Below, piece by piece: positions 35,598-48,100 of a DNA stretch of 64,000 bases (the first letter of the stretch is position 1; each line of letters begins with the position of its first letter). Below the pieces are notes generated by a model. It was not told the DNA's origin and did no database searches. It saw nothing but the letters and a program-made list of their open reading frames with translations. The stretch lies in NCBI RefSeq assembly GCF_029633865.1, contig NC_079219.1:52599121-52663120 (forward strand). Direction: 5' to 3'. This DNA is from Lampris incognitus. Its lineage: Eukaryota > Chordata > Actinopteri > Lampriformes > Lampridae. The position numbers and the translations under genes are program-made.

Positions 35598-37250
35598 GAA
35601 GAAATTAGACAGGATCCTGATATAAAGGATTTCAAAGTAGAGCAAACAAATTAGAAATTAATCTCCTGGCAGATGACGTCGTTTTGTACATAACAGACCC
35701 TGGTACCTCCCTCAACCAAATTACAGACTCTATTAAACGCTTATGGTGTTATTTCAGGATAGAACTGGTAAAAAAGTGAAATTATTCCACCACCAATTAT
35801 ACTGAGATTTGATTACACTGATTGCACATCAGCAAACAAGCCCATTCTAGTGACTCCTGAATGGTATAAAGGATCTTGGAATAACTGTAGATAATGACCT
35901 TAAACATTTGTACAAACTTAGTTACCTCCCATTGCTCTGTAGACGATCTATATAGGTGGATGAGTTTGCCCATTACTCTAATTGGCAGAGGTAACTGTGT
36001 GAAAATGAATATATTACCGAGGTTAGTGTATCTTTTCCAGTCTTTGCCCATTCCACTACCTAAAACTTTCTTTAAAACCCTCAATAAACATGTTAGACAA
36101 TTTATATGGAATTGTAAAGCCCCAAGATTATAGATTAGGGGGCCTTCGATTACCCAGTTTTAAAAATTATTTGGCAGCTCAAATGCGATTTATTTCATCC
36201 TTTTTGATGGCAAAAGTGTCTCCTCCTGGATACAAACTGGATTGCACTCCCTTAAAGAAAGGTATCCAGTGATTTTATTTATAAGCAGAACTCCAAAATT
36301 ATATCCAGCAGGACAGACAATCCTGTTTTAAAGCATTTGATTAAAATATGGTGTGAGACTCATGGAAGTTTTGGACTGAAATTGGGACTGTCACCAAAAA
36401 CACCTCTGAGACAAAATGAACTCATACCTATGACTCAAAACAACAAGATTCTGGAGACTTGGTATCATAAAGGGATCCAGCATTTGGAAGACTGCTACAA
36501 AAAACTTCTCACGTCCTTTGAACAATTAAAGAGGAAATACGACTTCTCCAACAAGACATTCTTCTGCTATCTTCAGTTAAGAGCTTTTTTTAGAACCACC
36601 CTGGGCCTTGGAATGACTTTACCTGTACTTACCAATGTGGAGGAACTGCTTCATGAGGGAAATGTATACGAATTTATTTCTAAAATGTGGTCCTTACTGC
36701 TGAATGAGGGGCCAAGGCCAGGTTTTCACAAATCTAGAGCGAGATGGGAATCAGATCTGAACATAGCAATTGATGAACAACTCTGGTCAGCTTTATGTCA
36801 AAGCAGTTTGTCAGCTACCATTAATGCCCAGTACAGATTAGTTCACTATAATTTCCTCCATCACCTGTACCTCACCCCACAGAAACTACATAAATCCAAA
36901 CCTGATTTGTCAGAAATGGGCTTCAGATGTGGTATATGTATAGGTCCGCTCCTTCCTGCACTGTACCCGGCTTTGTACAAAGGTGAGGCCTTTTTGGTAC
37001 AACTTCTGTGACACCTTGACCAAGATCACAGGAGTTACCTTCCCATTAGATCCTGAGCTTTGCTTACTGTGGAATTTCACAAGTGACAGGAGATCTTCAA
37101 CCAATTCCCAAATTAAATTTTTGGAAATCGCTTTATGTGTGGCCAGGAAATGCGTAACAGTGACATGGGAATCTGATTCCCCTCTCCTCATTGAAAGATG
37201 GTCTTCAGAAATGAACAGTTGTATTCCTCTTGAAAAGATCACAGAGTCTT
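35598..37250 (+). pseudogene. LINE reverse transcriptase active-site part and C-terminal region
   Basis: After hAT 2 the LINE continues with EEIRQD, then the NLLADDVVLYI active-site motif (ADD) near 35665-35695. ITLIGRGNCVKMNILPRLVY, NKHVRQFIWNCK and a 224-codon open piece at 36337-37011 follow, corresponding to the L1 C-terminal domain. Several frameshifts separate them. Confidence 0.83.
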
Positions 37251-37537
37251 AGAAAAGGATACAACACCTTTCTGAAAATTTGGCAGCCTTACATAGGCAC
37301 ATCACTGATGCCACCATAGGGATGCGATCATTTCTGGTTAGCTAGACGGCATCTTTAAAGTATATAACACTGTGTTCGTGCAGTGTCTCTGTATTTCACT
37401 CTATCGGCTGACTTTTTTTCCCTCCCGTCTTCCGTTTATAGGAAGGGTAGGGGATTGGGGTTTTTTTGTTGTGTGTTTCGTGTTCTATGGTTGTTAAAAT
37501 GGGTTTGAAAATGAAAAATAAAATACTCTAAAAAAGA

Positions 37538-38040
37538 AATGAACTACCTCTGGAGACTGAGGAATTGCCTGCAGGTGATCCACGACTACACCTGCCCGGG
37601 GCCCAGGCCAACTCCGGAGTGTGGTAGAAGAGAGCCTATGACACACGGTGTCTTGGGCAGGCCTTCGTGCGAGGGGACAAGGTATGGATGTGTTGTCCCG
37701 TTTGCAAGAAGGGGATTTCCCACGAGCTTTGCAGCCACTGGCAGGGATCCGCGAGGTCATGGGCCAGCTGTCTGAGGTGGTATACCAGGTGCGCATGCCT
37801 GGCCAGGGGCACGTGGTGGTGCTGTACCAGGACAGACTCTCTCCATACTGCCCCCTTGTTCCGTCTGTTGTTGGGGCCGAGGGCGACAGTAGCACCCCAT
37901 GCATCGATCAGTGTGCATCTCCCCCAGTTGCACTTCCTGTGAGCCCCAGGTGGCCTGTTCGCAAGCGACGGCACCCTGGACATGTGAAGGACTATGTATT
38001 GGGTGATGGGGTCATCAAGGATAACTGACCCCTCAGGTGG
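37538..38040 (+). pseudogene. Gypsy integrase C-terminal fragment, right of the LINE
   Basis: In mixed frames the DNA encodes YLWRLRNCLQVIHDYT, then LSEVVYQVRMPGQGHVVVLYQD and the end KRRHPGHVKDYVLGDGV before a stop, with at least one frameshift. It joins naturally to the 25524-25879 fragment if the LINE is removed. Confidence 0.78.
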
Positions 38041-38048
38041 GGGGGTTA

Positions 38049-38376
38049 TGTAGTGACCGGAGGAGGCTGTCTCTCTGACTGTGGGCAGCTCTGCACTGGG
38101 GGAGCGCGGGGGTTCACAGGACTGTTAATGTTTGGATTAAAATTGTGTTTTAGTTCATGTTTTGGTTATAGTTGTGTTGATTGTTTTGGGGGTTTGACTC
38201 GGGCTGGGTTGATGACCATTTTACTGACTGACTGGCTGTAGGACCGTGACTAAGGCTGATGTTTTTAATAGTGACCTCGGGGGGAAAGCCGTTGTTCGGC
38301 AATCATTTTGGGGGAAGCTGCCATTAAAAACGAGATCTCTGCCTCTTGCCTCCTTCTTTCACACCAGCTCGCCACA
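38049..38376 (+). repeat. Probable 3' LTR of the truncated gypsy element
   Basis: The segment begins TGTAGTGACCGGAGG directly after a G-rich tract (GGTGGGGGGGTTA) and ends CAGCTCGCCACA. TG...CA ends, the position after pol and the preceding purine tract support an LTR of about 328 bp. No second copy is in the window for comparison. Confidence 0.7.
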
Positions 38377-38768
38377 ATATCAGTCGGATTTTGTAGTCTA
38401 TGCGTACACGTGCACCCATGGCAACCCTGAAACCACAGAGACCCCCACATAACAAATCCTAGTATAACGCGTGCTGCTTGATAACTTTGGGTTTGTAATG
38501 CGATGCTGTATAACAAGGTAATATACCAGTTGTGTGAGATCGAATGCCGTTACTGATGATGTCACTCATATCCCTGTCTCCACTTCCGCTAACCCCTGCG
38601 CTGTGTTAACTTAATGTGTGCTTTATGATTTCATTCACTGAGGTGAATTTGTGTTTGGATTCATTGAACAAGTAGGTTTGTGTGTAGTTTGATGAGTCGG
38701 ATGCTGCCTATACAGAATTTATTGTGTCCCACAAGCCTTTTCGTGCCAGAGACACCACCGAGGAGTCA
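38377..38768. other. No gene seen; spacer after the gypsy LTR
   Basis: No repeats or coding features were recognised in this interval. Confidence 0.6.
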
Positions 38769-39311
38769 TAGTAGTAGCAGTAGTAGTGGTACTAGGGGTA
38801 GCGGTATTAGTAGTAGTTGCAGTAGCAATTGTGGTAATAGCAGTAGTAGTGGTTGTAACAGCATCAGTGTTAGTGGTAGAAGTAGTAGTAATAGGTGTAG
38901 CAGTGGCAGTAGTAGTAGTTGTAGTAGTTCTAGCAAGCCTAATAGTAGTAGTAGTAGCAGCAGTAGGAGTATTGGTAGTAATTACAATAGCAGTTGTAGC
39001 AATAGCAGTAGTCGTTGCAGTAGTAGTAATAGCAGTAGTGTCTGTGAATGTTCTCATTCATCCAGGTCATGATTATCCAAAGGAATTGAATCAAGTGCAA
39101 CTGGACTTGGTATATATCCATGAAGACGTTTCGCCTCTCATTTCTGACTAGACCAAGCTTGGTCTAATCAGAAAGGCACGAACTGAGGAAGCCTCTTGGA
39201 TGAGAGGCGAAACATCTTCACGGATATATACCAAGTCCAGTTGCACTTGATTCAATTCCTTTGGATAATAGCTGTAGTATTATTAGTAACAGTAGCAGTG
39301 GTGGTAGTAGT
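38769..39311. repeat. Imperfect (AGT)n trinucleotide repeat, interrupted by a palindrome
   Basis: AGT/AGC/GGT triplets run from 38769 to about 39041 and resume at about 39270-39311, separated by the inverted repeat described next. The serine-rich and valine-rich open frames here are only translations of this repeat. Confidence 0.88.
39072..39269. repeat. Long inverted repeat (70-bp arms) with a second inner palindrome
   Basis: The arms 39072-39141 and 39200-39269 are reverse complements with about two mismatches (left starts ATTATCCAAAGGAATTG, right ends CAATTCCTTTGGATAAT). Between them, 39141-39174 is itself a palindrome centred on AAGCTT. The whole could fold into a long hairpin. Confidence 0.9.
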
Positions 39312-41184
39312 CAAATTAATCAGAGAGACTTTTATTCCAAAAATTCTCAGACAGGAAATGGAAAAAATTCCTGCCCATTCCATAAATGACATATTTGACA
39401 CACAATGAAAAGATACCTCAAGAAAACTACTCCAGTGAATTCATATTCGTGCAGGAGCCTCAGGCCAGCAGCTCCCATGCAGCTGGGATGAATGAGTGAG
39501 TCGTGCATTCATTGCATTAATTTCCCGGACTGTGCTGCTCTCTCGCTCCAGATCTTTAAAACACTGAGACATAATTTCAGGATTTTAGAAGTTTCCTGAC
39601 AGAGTTGATGACTGGATGGCGCACGCTTTTCTCAGTAAAAGCCTGGTCTTTGTCTATCCTCATCCGTTAGCAATAACATTCCCTTAGAGTATGTAATTTG
39701 AGATACCCCAAAGTCTTCATAATCATCATCATCATCATCATCATCTTTCAAACAAATACCAACACTGCGTACTCAAATTCATAACTTTTACTGCGTCTCA
39801 CCTCATGGTGACTCCAATCTGCTCAGAGAAAGTAGGAAGGCTCATGTCTCCTCAGTTCCTCCCCTACTTGGACACCTTTAAAAATGCTTGTTTGCTTTTA
39901 CAACTGGCTCTGTGGGCGGTTGGGGAGGGGCACTGCAGACAGAGCCGGGCTTCGTTATTTTTTCTGTCTTTGTAACAGCTCATTTAAAATCACAAGGGCC
40001 CGAGGGCCCAAGACAGATGGCATCTACTTAACAAAGAGCCATTTTCTAATTTGACTCAAATACTTCCTAACGGGAGGTAACGTTACACTTTTGTGAAAAT
40101 ATCCGAGGAGCTTTTGCGAAATTGTCATGAGAGAATGGGCTTTGTGAAATAAAAATGTGTCACGCGAGGCAAGACACCCGCCGTTCCAAACTCGTGTCTC
40201 CATTAAAAGCCTCCTTTTGACTTGGAAAGCCATCATATCCATAAAAGTAGCACACACAGAGTGGCTGTAATGGCCTTGCTGTGTGATTGAATTGGGAGCG
40301 TTGCCATTTCAAAAGCGTTCTCAGAGAAGCAAACAGCAACTGGGGCTGGTGCGTGAGCTCTCTCCCTCTCATCATCGCGTGTAGGGTGTATCACGCCAAA
40401 CCCATGAGCTAAGCTCGCTGTGAAATTGCTTGAGCTCGGTTTGCAAAGCATCGGCGTAAGTCATATATCACCGGGCCGGAGCTCACCTTATCTGGACCGC
40501 TGTAATGCTGCCACAAGGAGCCCTCGCATGCTCACATCAAAGAAACAGCCCGAAAGCCTCCTAAGCTCCTTTAAAGGGTTACCAAGATTCCCTGGAAACA
40601 AAGCACCGGGTTACAGGGCTCAGTGTGGGAAAAGCCGTCCTGGCTAAATGGTTTTTTTAGGCACTTCATTTGAGAAGCTCATGCAGAATCTCAAGTGGCG
40701 ATTGTGGAAAATTTAAGGTGCGAATCCAATATAGCAATGATTTTTTTTTTTTATATCGGTGTGTTTGTGCTGTAGGAAACGACCGGCACGGCCGTGTGTT
40801 ACCGTCCGCCACGTTGTGCTGTTACGCGGGTGTGGTGTTACGTTGCAAAACCTTGGCGAAAATGTAAATGATCTGCAAAAACAAAATATGCCGGGACGTA
40901 ATAGGGGAATGAACTTTATTTTTAAAAAAGAAAGGTTTATCACACAAGGCAGAGAAGAGAAGAAAATGCAAACTGCTATGAACAGACCACAGGACCCCCG
41001 CTGGCAGCAGAGGGGCTCTCATTACAACCAAAATCAAAGGAGAAAGAGTACAAGACTCACATTGTTCTGAATGTGGTGATTACTTACTCTAAAACGTTAG
41101 AACTAGACGATCTGAATGTACAGTATAAGACAGACTGAAATACAGAACCCGCTCACCAGCACTTGTTTTTTTTTTTTTTTTACA
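39312..41184. other. No gene seen; (ATC)n at 39719-39744
   Basis: This spacer lies between the LINE/gypsy cluster and the hdac9b 3' region. Short open frames on both strands look random. I found no catalytic HDAC exon here. Confidence 0.6.
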
Positions 41185-42722
41185 TTTATTAGACAATACA
41201 AATGAAACGGGAAGGTCTACAGCTATCAAATACACTTGATTGATCACTTTAAGACAGACTATACATGTCGCAATGGGCACTTTCAGGGGGGGGGGAAAGA
41301 GTCTCGGAAAGAGGAACCAAGGTCCCGTCCCACTTCTTCGTCTTCTTCTTTTTTGTTTTATTGAAGTAACATCAAACCTTCCATGTCGAGGTAAGCACGT
41401 CACTAGGGAATAAGAAGGAAGCGATTCCCTTTTAAAAAAGGGCTCCCTTAACCATATCCCCATTCACTTTGTAATTCGCCTTGACAGTAAATCAATTCTC
41501 GAGCCTGGCCCCTTGGACTCCTCCAGCCCTGGGTCCTCCTCTCCCAACATTCCTGTACACATGAATCACTCCGACTCCTGGCTTCTAGAAGGCATTTCCT
41601 GCCCGGCCCTCTCTCTCTCGCCTTCTCTCTCGCTCTCTCCCTCTATCCTCTCTCTCTCTCTCTCTGACTCCTCTGCTGAAAGCTGGACAGGAACCCGGCT
41701 GAGCTTTGATTTGGACCCGGAGGGAGCAGAGGGAGGCGAGCTCAGCTTAACACAAGGGCCCTGGCTCTGGGGTCGGCCCCTACAGACCCAGGAGATCTGC
41801 CGGAGATGCCTACACACCCAAAAGCTCAGATTTACCAGTGTTTAAGCCTCTCTACTGCAATATAAAGCAGCAGACTGTAGGTCAATAATGCAGTGCCACG
41901 GCCGCTGCAGTGTCTGTCATGAGGGCGTGTCCTCTGTTAGGGTTCTAAAGTGTACATTCTCTCTCAGACAGAGGTGAGCATGCTCTTTATTTTTTATTGG
42001 GTCTTTTTTTTTGTTTTTGTTTTTTTCTCCAATTCCGAGACCACTTCGACATAAAACATCATCACAGATTTTGGAGAATGACAGCGAATGTGATGTCTTG
42101 AAATTCTTTAAAAACACACCACGGGACCTGGTGATCATTTTCAGTGCTACCAGCATTCAAATAGTTTATGGCAAAAAAAAATAAAAATAAAAATAATCAT
42201 AATCATAATAATAAAAATGTACACAGTGGGAACATAAGTTGCCTTTTAAAAGCTGTGCGCCCGTTCAACTTCTCCTCCTCTAGAAATGATCTTTGATACT
42301 AAATCCACAGTTTATGTACATAAAACTCTTTCAGCAGACCGGCGACAACCAAAAGCAACCCTTAAAAAGATTAAACCGTCTTAAAATCTCTTCGTGTCAT
42401 TATTATTTACACAACGATGAAACATACTTTACAGAGATCACTACACAAAGTTCACAAGCGGAGAGTCCTAAGGTGAGAGGCGAGACTGGAGTCGAGTGAA
42501 AAAGGGTCACATCTTGTGGCAGGGGTAGGAGGTTGGCCTACTTTGTGCAATGGCTGCTGTGTGAGTGTGTGTGTATGTGTAGGTGCTGCATGAACAGTTT
42601 TCACCTGTGTGTGTGTGTGTGTGTGTGTATTTCTATGTAGTGTATGTGTGCGTGCACGCACATGTATGTCTAGCCTTGTCCTTCTGTGAATGTTGAAGTG
42701 TGGGATCTCATCCTCTCTCCTC
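41185..42722 (-). promoter_or_regulatory. hdac9b: Probable 3' untranslated region of hdac9b with candidate poly(A) signals
   Basis: Downstream of the hdac9b stop, the minus strand has AATAAA hexamers at 41998-41993, 41991-41986 and 41190-41185. The last of these is followed closely by an A-rich stretch. The segment has no coding signal on either strand and contains TG-rich and CT-rich simple sequence (about 42552-42660 and 41612-41665). The boundary is inferred from the hexamers only. Confidence 0.45.
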
Positions 42723-43058
42723 TCAGATCATGGCTCTTATCACCAGTCTTCCTTTCACCTGGTGAAGATAGGCGCTCTGCTCTGATTTTAGGCTCTGATT
42801 GGCCAGGGCCTCGTCCTCGCTGTCGGCCGGCTCCTCTTTGACCTTGATGACCCCGCGGTGAACCTCAGAGAGCTCCCCGTTGGAGCCGCCGCTGCTGCTG
42901 CTGCTGCAGCTGCTGAGGGTGTGCTTCCGGATAACGCCACCGGGGGGCAGCCTGTCCTCCTGCATGCTGTGCTCCAGGGGCCGCTGCTCTTCCTCTTCCT
43001 CAGACTCTTGCAGGTGCACGCTGGGCTGACGTAACTGCTCAATGGACTTGGAGAGCAG
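42723..43058 (-). CDS. hdac9b: hdac9b terminal coding exon with MITR-type read-through tail
   Basis: After a gttttgcag acceptor, 100 codons (43058-42759) follow HDAC9 through LLSKSIEQL, an acidic stretch, a serine run and [13 protein letters not shown] to SAYLHQ. At that point the DNA reads CAG|GTGAAA, a usable splice donor. Translation continues through it for 11 codons ([11 protein letters not shown]) to a TGA stop. Human MITR ends the same way, by reading past the donor into a short tail also containing a VI-K/R-x-x-I ending. In a full-length HDAC9, splicing at 42758 would lead to catalytic exons, and none is intact in this window. Confidence 0.93.
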   Translation of the reverse strand: MLSKSIEQLRQPSVHLQESEEEEEQRPLEHSMQEDRLPPGGVIRKHTLSSCSSSSSGGSNGELSEVHRGVIKVKEEPADSEDEALANQSLKSEQSAYLHQVKGRLVIRAMI

Positions 43059-45158
43059 CTGCAAAACACATTAGCGTAGTGTTAATAATGATGTGATAAA
43101 ACCAAATGAATTTTCCCCAATCAAACTTAGATTTCAGACGTGCAAACAAGATACCCGGTCCAGAAATGTGGCGACTAGGTTACAAGCGAAAAGCACCAGA
43201 ATTCATCCCAGTGCTCCAAGAAACATGAGAGCAGTCCTGTTTCACGTCCACAAAGACAATGTCACAGCTGCCACCTGAATATTCATGCAGTCGAGCCGGC
43301 CAGCCAACGCGGCCTGGCGGCTCCTTCAGCCATTAGGAACTGGAACAATTATTAAAACAGCATAAGGCTTATAAATGAGCGCTTCGCCAGCCAGTGTATC
43401 CAGCTGGGACCTGAACAACTTCTGTCTGCCTTTCTTGTACGAAGGATATAACCACAGACCTTTAAATAGCCACGCTCCATACAAATTCTGCTCCACAGTG
43501 AGCCGTAATTAACAATTCAAATCAAAAATACCTCGTTTTATTGCCTCTGTGTACATTTTATTAGGTCTTTTTTCGTATTAATATTTTGATCGTGTTCCAT
43601 TCCTTCGTTCCGGTTTTAAAACATTGAAAATGCTTCAGCGATACCTGAAATGAGAGAAGAACGGAGGGGAAACACTAACTTTCGCCGTTTTTACTGAGCG
43701 CCGCCTCTCTTTTCACTTACGTTGAATTATTTTGGGTGGCATGAAAGTCGAGTCGGGTCAGTTTTATTTGTGCAGCCCAACGTCACAAATTACAACGTAC
43801 GAAAATGTTAAAGTAAAATTGTGTTTTAAAGGGAATGAGGGCAAACTCCTATCCTCGTAGTAATGACTAAAATGTAGTTTCAACTCTTTTTTTGTATATT
43901 TCGTATCTTGCTGAATATCAAGACAGCATTAGACTAGACTACTCAACCAAAACAGTAGAACAAATTACTGACCGATTCAACAAGAAGAACCCCCAAAAAC
44001 AGACACGAACAGAAGGCATATTGGTGTAATTCAAAAACATCAGGACATCTGCACCACATCTTCATATTGCGTCACAAACACAAGCAAAGAAGTCTCTCAT
44101 GCCGATTCCCAAAAGCACCTGAGATTTACTGCTGCGCTCGACTTAAACGAAAAGGATGGGAATATTTTAGTGTGCTCAGAAACAAATCGAGACATGTCGG
44201 TTGTTGATGCAGTGAAAAGTGGGCGGTTATTGGCGTTATATTTGAGGTACTTGTCGGGACGTTGGCACACGTGGATTCAAAGCACGACTGGTTCCTCTGT
44301 GCAGGAGATTGGGGCATCAACCAGAAACGGTTGTCATGAAATAATTATCCTGCTGTGGAGAAAGGGCTGAAAAATAACACGCGGCAGCACTGTCAGAGAA
44401 TGTAGGCCTGATATAAATACCCCTTCACCGAAGAATTAGCCTCTTTAACCTGGAATTAGCAAATGCTGTTTTTACCCTCCTTCTTAAAACCCCTAAGCTT
44501 CTTCAAATTTCCATTAGTGCCCCCTGCTGTTGCAGGTACTGCAAGACATTTGAAAACTATCCCCCCCCCCCCCCCAGTGTCAAGCCCTGCACCACCCAAG
44601 GCCTCTGCTAGGAAATTAATTAGGGCAATGATTCAGAAATCCTTCTCAGCAAACACTGAGGGCTCATCCGTGATTAGTGACCATTTATAACCTCGACTTA
44701 GAGCAGCTTTAAACGCGATCTCATTGGGCCGTGCGATCACGGCGTCGCTCGTGTGTTTCCGGGCATGTTGTCCGTTTTGTTTCGCTGCACTTCGAACGTC
44801 ATACTGACCGCACGCTGCTTTTTCCAATAATGAACGGCTTTGGTTAGAGCCGATTTCAGCTGCTGGGGTTAGCTTAATTCATTAATGTTACGGCGGGGGC
44901 GGGGGGTGGGGACAGGAACAGAAATTAAGTGTTATATCAAACGTCACATCGTTAGGTACAACCCAGTAATGGCCCTGGCGCTTTGTATTTTTTTATTAAT
45001 GCTAAGTGAGAGCGGCACTTGAAGCCAGATCGACAGTTCCCATAGCCGCTTGCCGCTTCCGAGGCCGGAGCGCCGGGACAGATCCGTGTGTGAGCTCTAA
45101 CAATGCCGCCTTTCACAGTGTCTGCCACCACACACACACACACACACACCCACACCCA

Positions 45159-45197
<39 letters not shown>

Positions 45198-48100
45198 CCC
45201 TTAGCAGAATAATTACACTCCGAGGATGGCGGGGTCACCTCGGCCGGCACACAGAAACACAAATATTGCCACAAAGGAACAAAAGCATGTATTCTGGGCA
45301 CTATTTCCTTCATTTGAACTTGGCTGAGTTGAATTTCACAGAGTTAGCATGTGAACGCCACTGATGCCTTAAGTTATGATAACAGAATTAGTGCAGGGGA
45401 AGCGTTTCTTCTGCCACTTGAAGCCGGGCAGAAGTTCTTTACTTAGCAAGAAAAACACCGGTATACCAGGGGGAAAGAACAGACCCGGGTACCCAGCTCT
45501 GTAAACTCAAGGTACCGCGGATGCTTTCACAAAAGGTTAAAAATAGACCGGCATTTGTGGGTTTTAAAGCGATTAAATCGGACTCCCACAGGTAAAACCA
45601 GCACAAGACCTGGTGACGCCCAGCGAGGGAGAGAGGGCATTTCACGATGCGATGTGGAGGTGCAGAATAGCAGCACGGTACCTTGTTTATGTGGACTTGC
45701 TGCTGGTACTGTTTCTGCCGCTCGAGGAAGTGCTGGTGTTGCTGCTGGATGACAAGCTGGGCCAGCGTGTTCTGGGGGAGCGGCGCTGACTGGGTCCGGT
45801 TCAGGGGCCGGTGTTTTGGCAGTTTGGGCCGACTGTTGGAAGAGGGGCGATCTTTCATGGCCAGGAGGGACTGAGGGTGGGATGACATGGAGCCCGGGCC
45901 TTTAAGGCACAGAAGAAGAAAAACACATTTAAAGTTTTTTTGCACACATCTCCCTCCTTTACCCACGGCATGAGGTCCAAGTTGAAAGCTGGTTCAGAGT
46001 ACAATATATTTATATCTTAAAGGCAAATTTTCTAAAGAGAGATTCACATTGATATCAGTCTCCATCCAAATGTTGGGAAAATCTTTGGCAAAAGTGGTGG
46101 AAAAAAATTAAAATGCAAATCTTTCCACTAGCTGGTTTTCAGCTATTACACAATTTTCCTGAATACAGGGTAGCATCATCAAAAATATAAGCACTACTTG
46201 TCATCGGAGAAGTTCAAAAAACAATTTCCATTGAGTTTTTATCGGATTATTACTTTAGTGCCTTGTTCGCTTTTCCAGTTTGTTCTTTTCAGTACATTTT
46301 ACATTCAGCTGTCATCACTCACACCATCAAACTTCCCATGAATATGAAAAAAACGCTGCTGGGGACACCTGAGTTTCCCTGCAGGAGAACTCACCAGAGG
46401 AGAGGATCTTCTGCTGCCTCATCTGCTCCTTCTGCAGGAGGTGCTGGAGGAGCGCCTGGTGGCTGGAGCTCACTTTACTCTCCAGGCCGCTCTGCAGGGG
46501 AACAGGGCCCATTAGCTGCCCCGGGAGCCCATGTCTGACCTCTGTCGATCTGTCTTTCAGCCCCATGGCCACCTGGAGAGGATGAGGCATCAACCAAAAC
46601 ATGAATATTCCTTTATTCAAACCTTGCTGTGTATTTTTCACCGAGCAGCCATGTTTAATCTTTTAAAGGGACATTTCACCGCTCCGAATGTGCACATCCA
46701 GGAAATACCAATGGTTGATGTTGTCAATTAAAACCTGAACCGCTCTGGTGTAACCCCCCCTTTTTCCCCCAGTTGTATCCAGCCAATTACCCCAGTCTTC
46801 TGAGCCCTCCAGGTCGGTCGCTGCTCCACCCCCTCTGCCGATCCGGGGAGGGCTGCAGACTACCATGTCTCCTCCGATACATGTGGAGTCACTAGCTGCT
46901 GCTTTTCACCGGACAATGAAAAGGTTCACCAGGGGGACGTAACGCGTGGGAGGATCACGCTATTCCCCCCAGTTCCCCGATCAGGCGCCCCAACCAACCA
47001 GAGGAGGCGCTCGTGCAGCGACCAGGACACATACCCACATCCGGCTTCCCACCTGCAGACACGGCCAATTGTGTCTGTAGGGACGCCCAACCAAGCCAGA
47101 GGTAACGCGGGGATTTGAATCGAACCGGGATCCCCGTGTTGGTAGGCAATGGCATAGACCGCCACGCTACCCAGACGCCCCTGGTGTAACTCATATTTAC
47201 AGAGAAAGGGGTCTTTTTCCTGTTCAGGGAACCTGACCTGCAGTTACTACATGTACCAACAAGGACACAACCGTCTCGACATGCCGCTACAGCTGTAATG
47301 CTTCTAATACGCCCTCACACCCTTTCTCTCTCCCATAGTCACTTGGTTTTGTATTTCCCATGTATGTTATATCGTTTGACACGTTATCTTTAGGCGGCGC
47401 TAACAGAGAAGGATTTAGTCTATGTAGATATGTTATATCCTTCTCTCACTAAGATGCGTGACTACATTTTTTTTTTTTTACATGATGGCGGTCGCGTGGG
47501 CTCGGGTCCTGGGCTGTTGCGGTGGCATCTGGACACTGCTTGGCATCCTCCTCATCATATTCTTCATATATTTTATAATTCCATTATAATTCTGTTATGC
47601 TCTTTCAGTGTTGTATTCTGTAAACTGTGTAATCACAGCATCCATTGCACGTTGTCCTTCTTGGGAGAGAGATCCCTCCTCTGTTGCTCTCCCTGAGGTT
47701 TCTTCCTATTTTTTCTCCCTGTTAAAGGTTTTTTTTAGGGAGTTGTTCCTTATCCGATGCAAGGGTCTAAGGACAGGATGTTGTATTGCTGTAAAGCCCC
47801 TTGAGGCAAATTTGTAATCTGTGATATTAGGCTACACAAATAAAATGGACTTGACTTGACTAGATGGATCCATGTGATGCAAGGAGCTCTGGTTACTGAC
47901 CATGGTGGTTTTTTAGTGCAGTCTTCCTTTAAACATTACTTTTTGATAATGTTGTCTTTATTAGACAAGAAAGTGAAGGCAGACAGGAAATACAGGGCGA
48001 AGAGAGAGAGGAAGACGTGCAGCAAAAAGTTCCCAAACCAGATCGGAACAGCCTTCAGGCCCGGCCGGCACGGTTCAGCTCTTATCTGGCTGAACCACCG

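Larger units (their letters stand above)
25880..37537 (+). mobile_element. L1-like LINE, fragmented by nested insertions
   Basis: The order is a 5' region with two tandem tRNA-like modules, an ORF1 relic (26600-27230), an apurinic endonuclease (27786-28246) and reverse transcriptase pieces at 28423-29474, 31436-31656 and 35598-36300. A C-terminal domain follows (to about 37250), then an A-rich 3' end (AAAATGAAAAATAAAATACT) at about 37505-37530. Removing the SINE and two hAT insertions restores contiguous protein similarity. Frameshifts and stops throughout mean it is dead. Confidence 0.87.
25524..38376 (+). mobile_element. Truncated second gypsy element, split by an L1-like LINE
   Basis: The left part (25524-25879) encodes an integrase piece with TLATQLAVLTSQHQRDWDRH and PAALMFGRELR, frameshifted and internally deleted. 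The right part (37538-38040) continues the same reading direction with NYLWRLRNCLQVIHDYT and later YQVRMPGQGHVVVLYQDRLS, the integrase C-terminal region. A G-rich tract and a 3' LTR follow. The 5' half of the element is missing. Confidence 0.8.

Noticed and set aside
38680..39151. Long serine-rich and valine-rich frames
   Set aside because: They are translations of the (AGT)n repeat in different frames.
1..42700. twist1 or another neighbour of HDAC9
   Set aside because: No basic helix-loop-helix coding sequence was seen on either strand; if synteny holds the gene lies outside the window.
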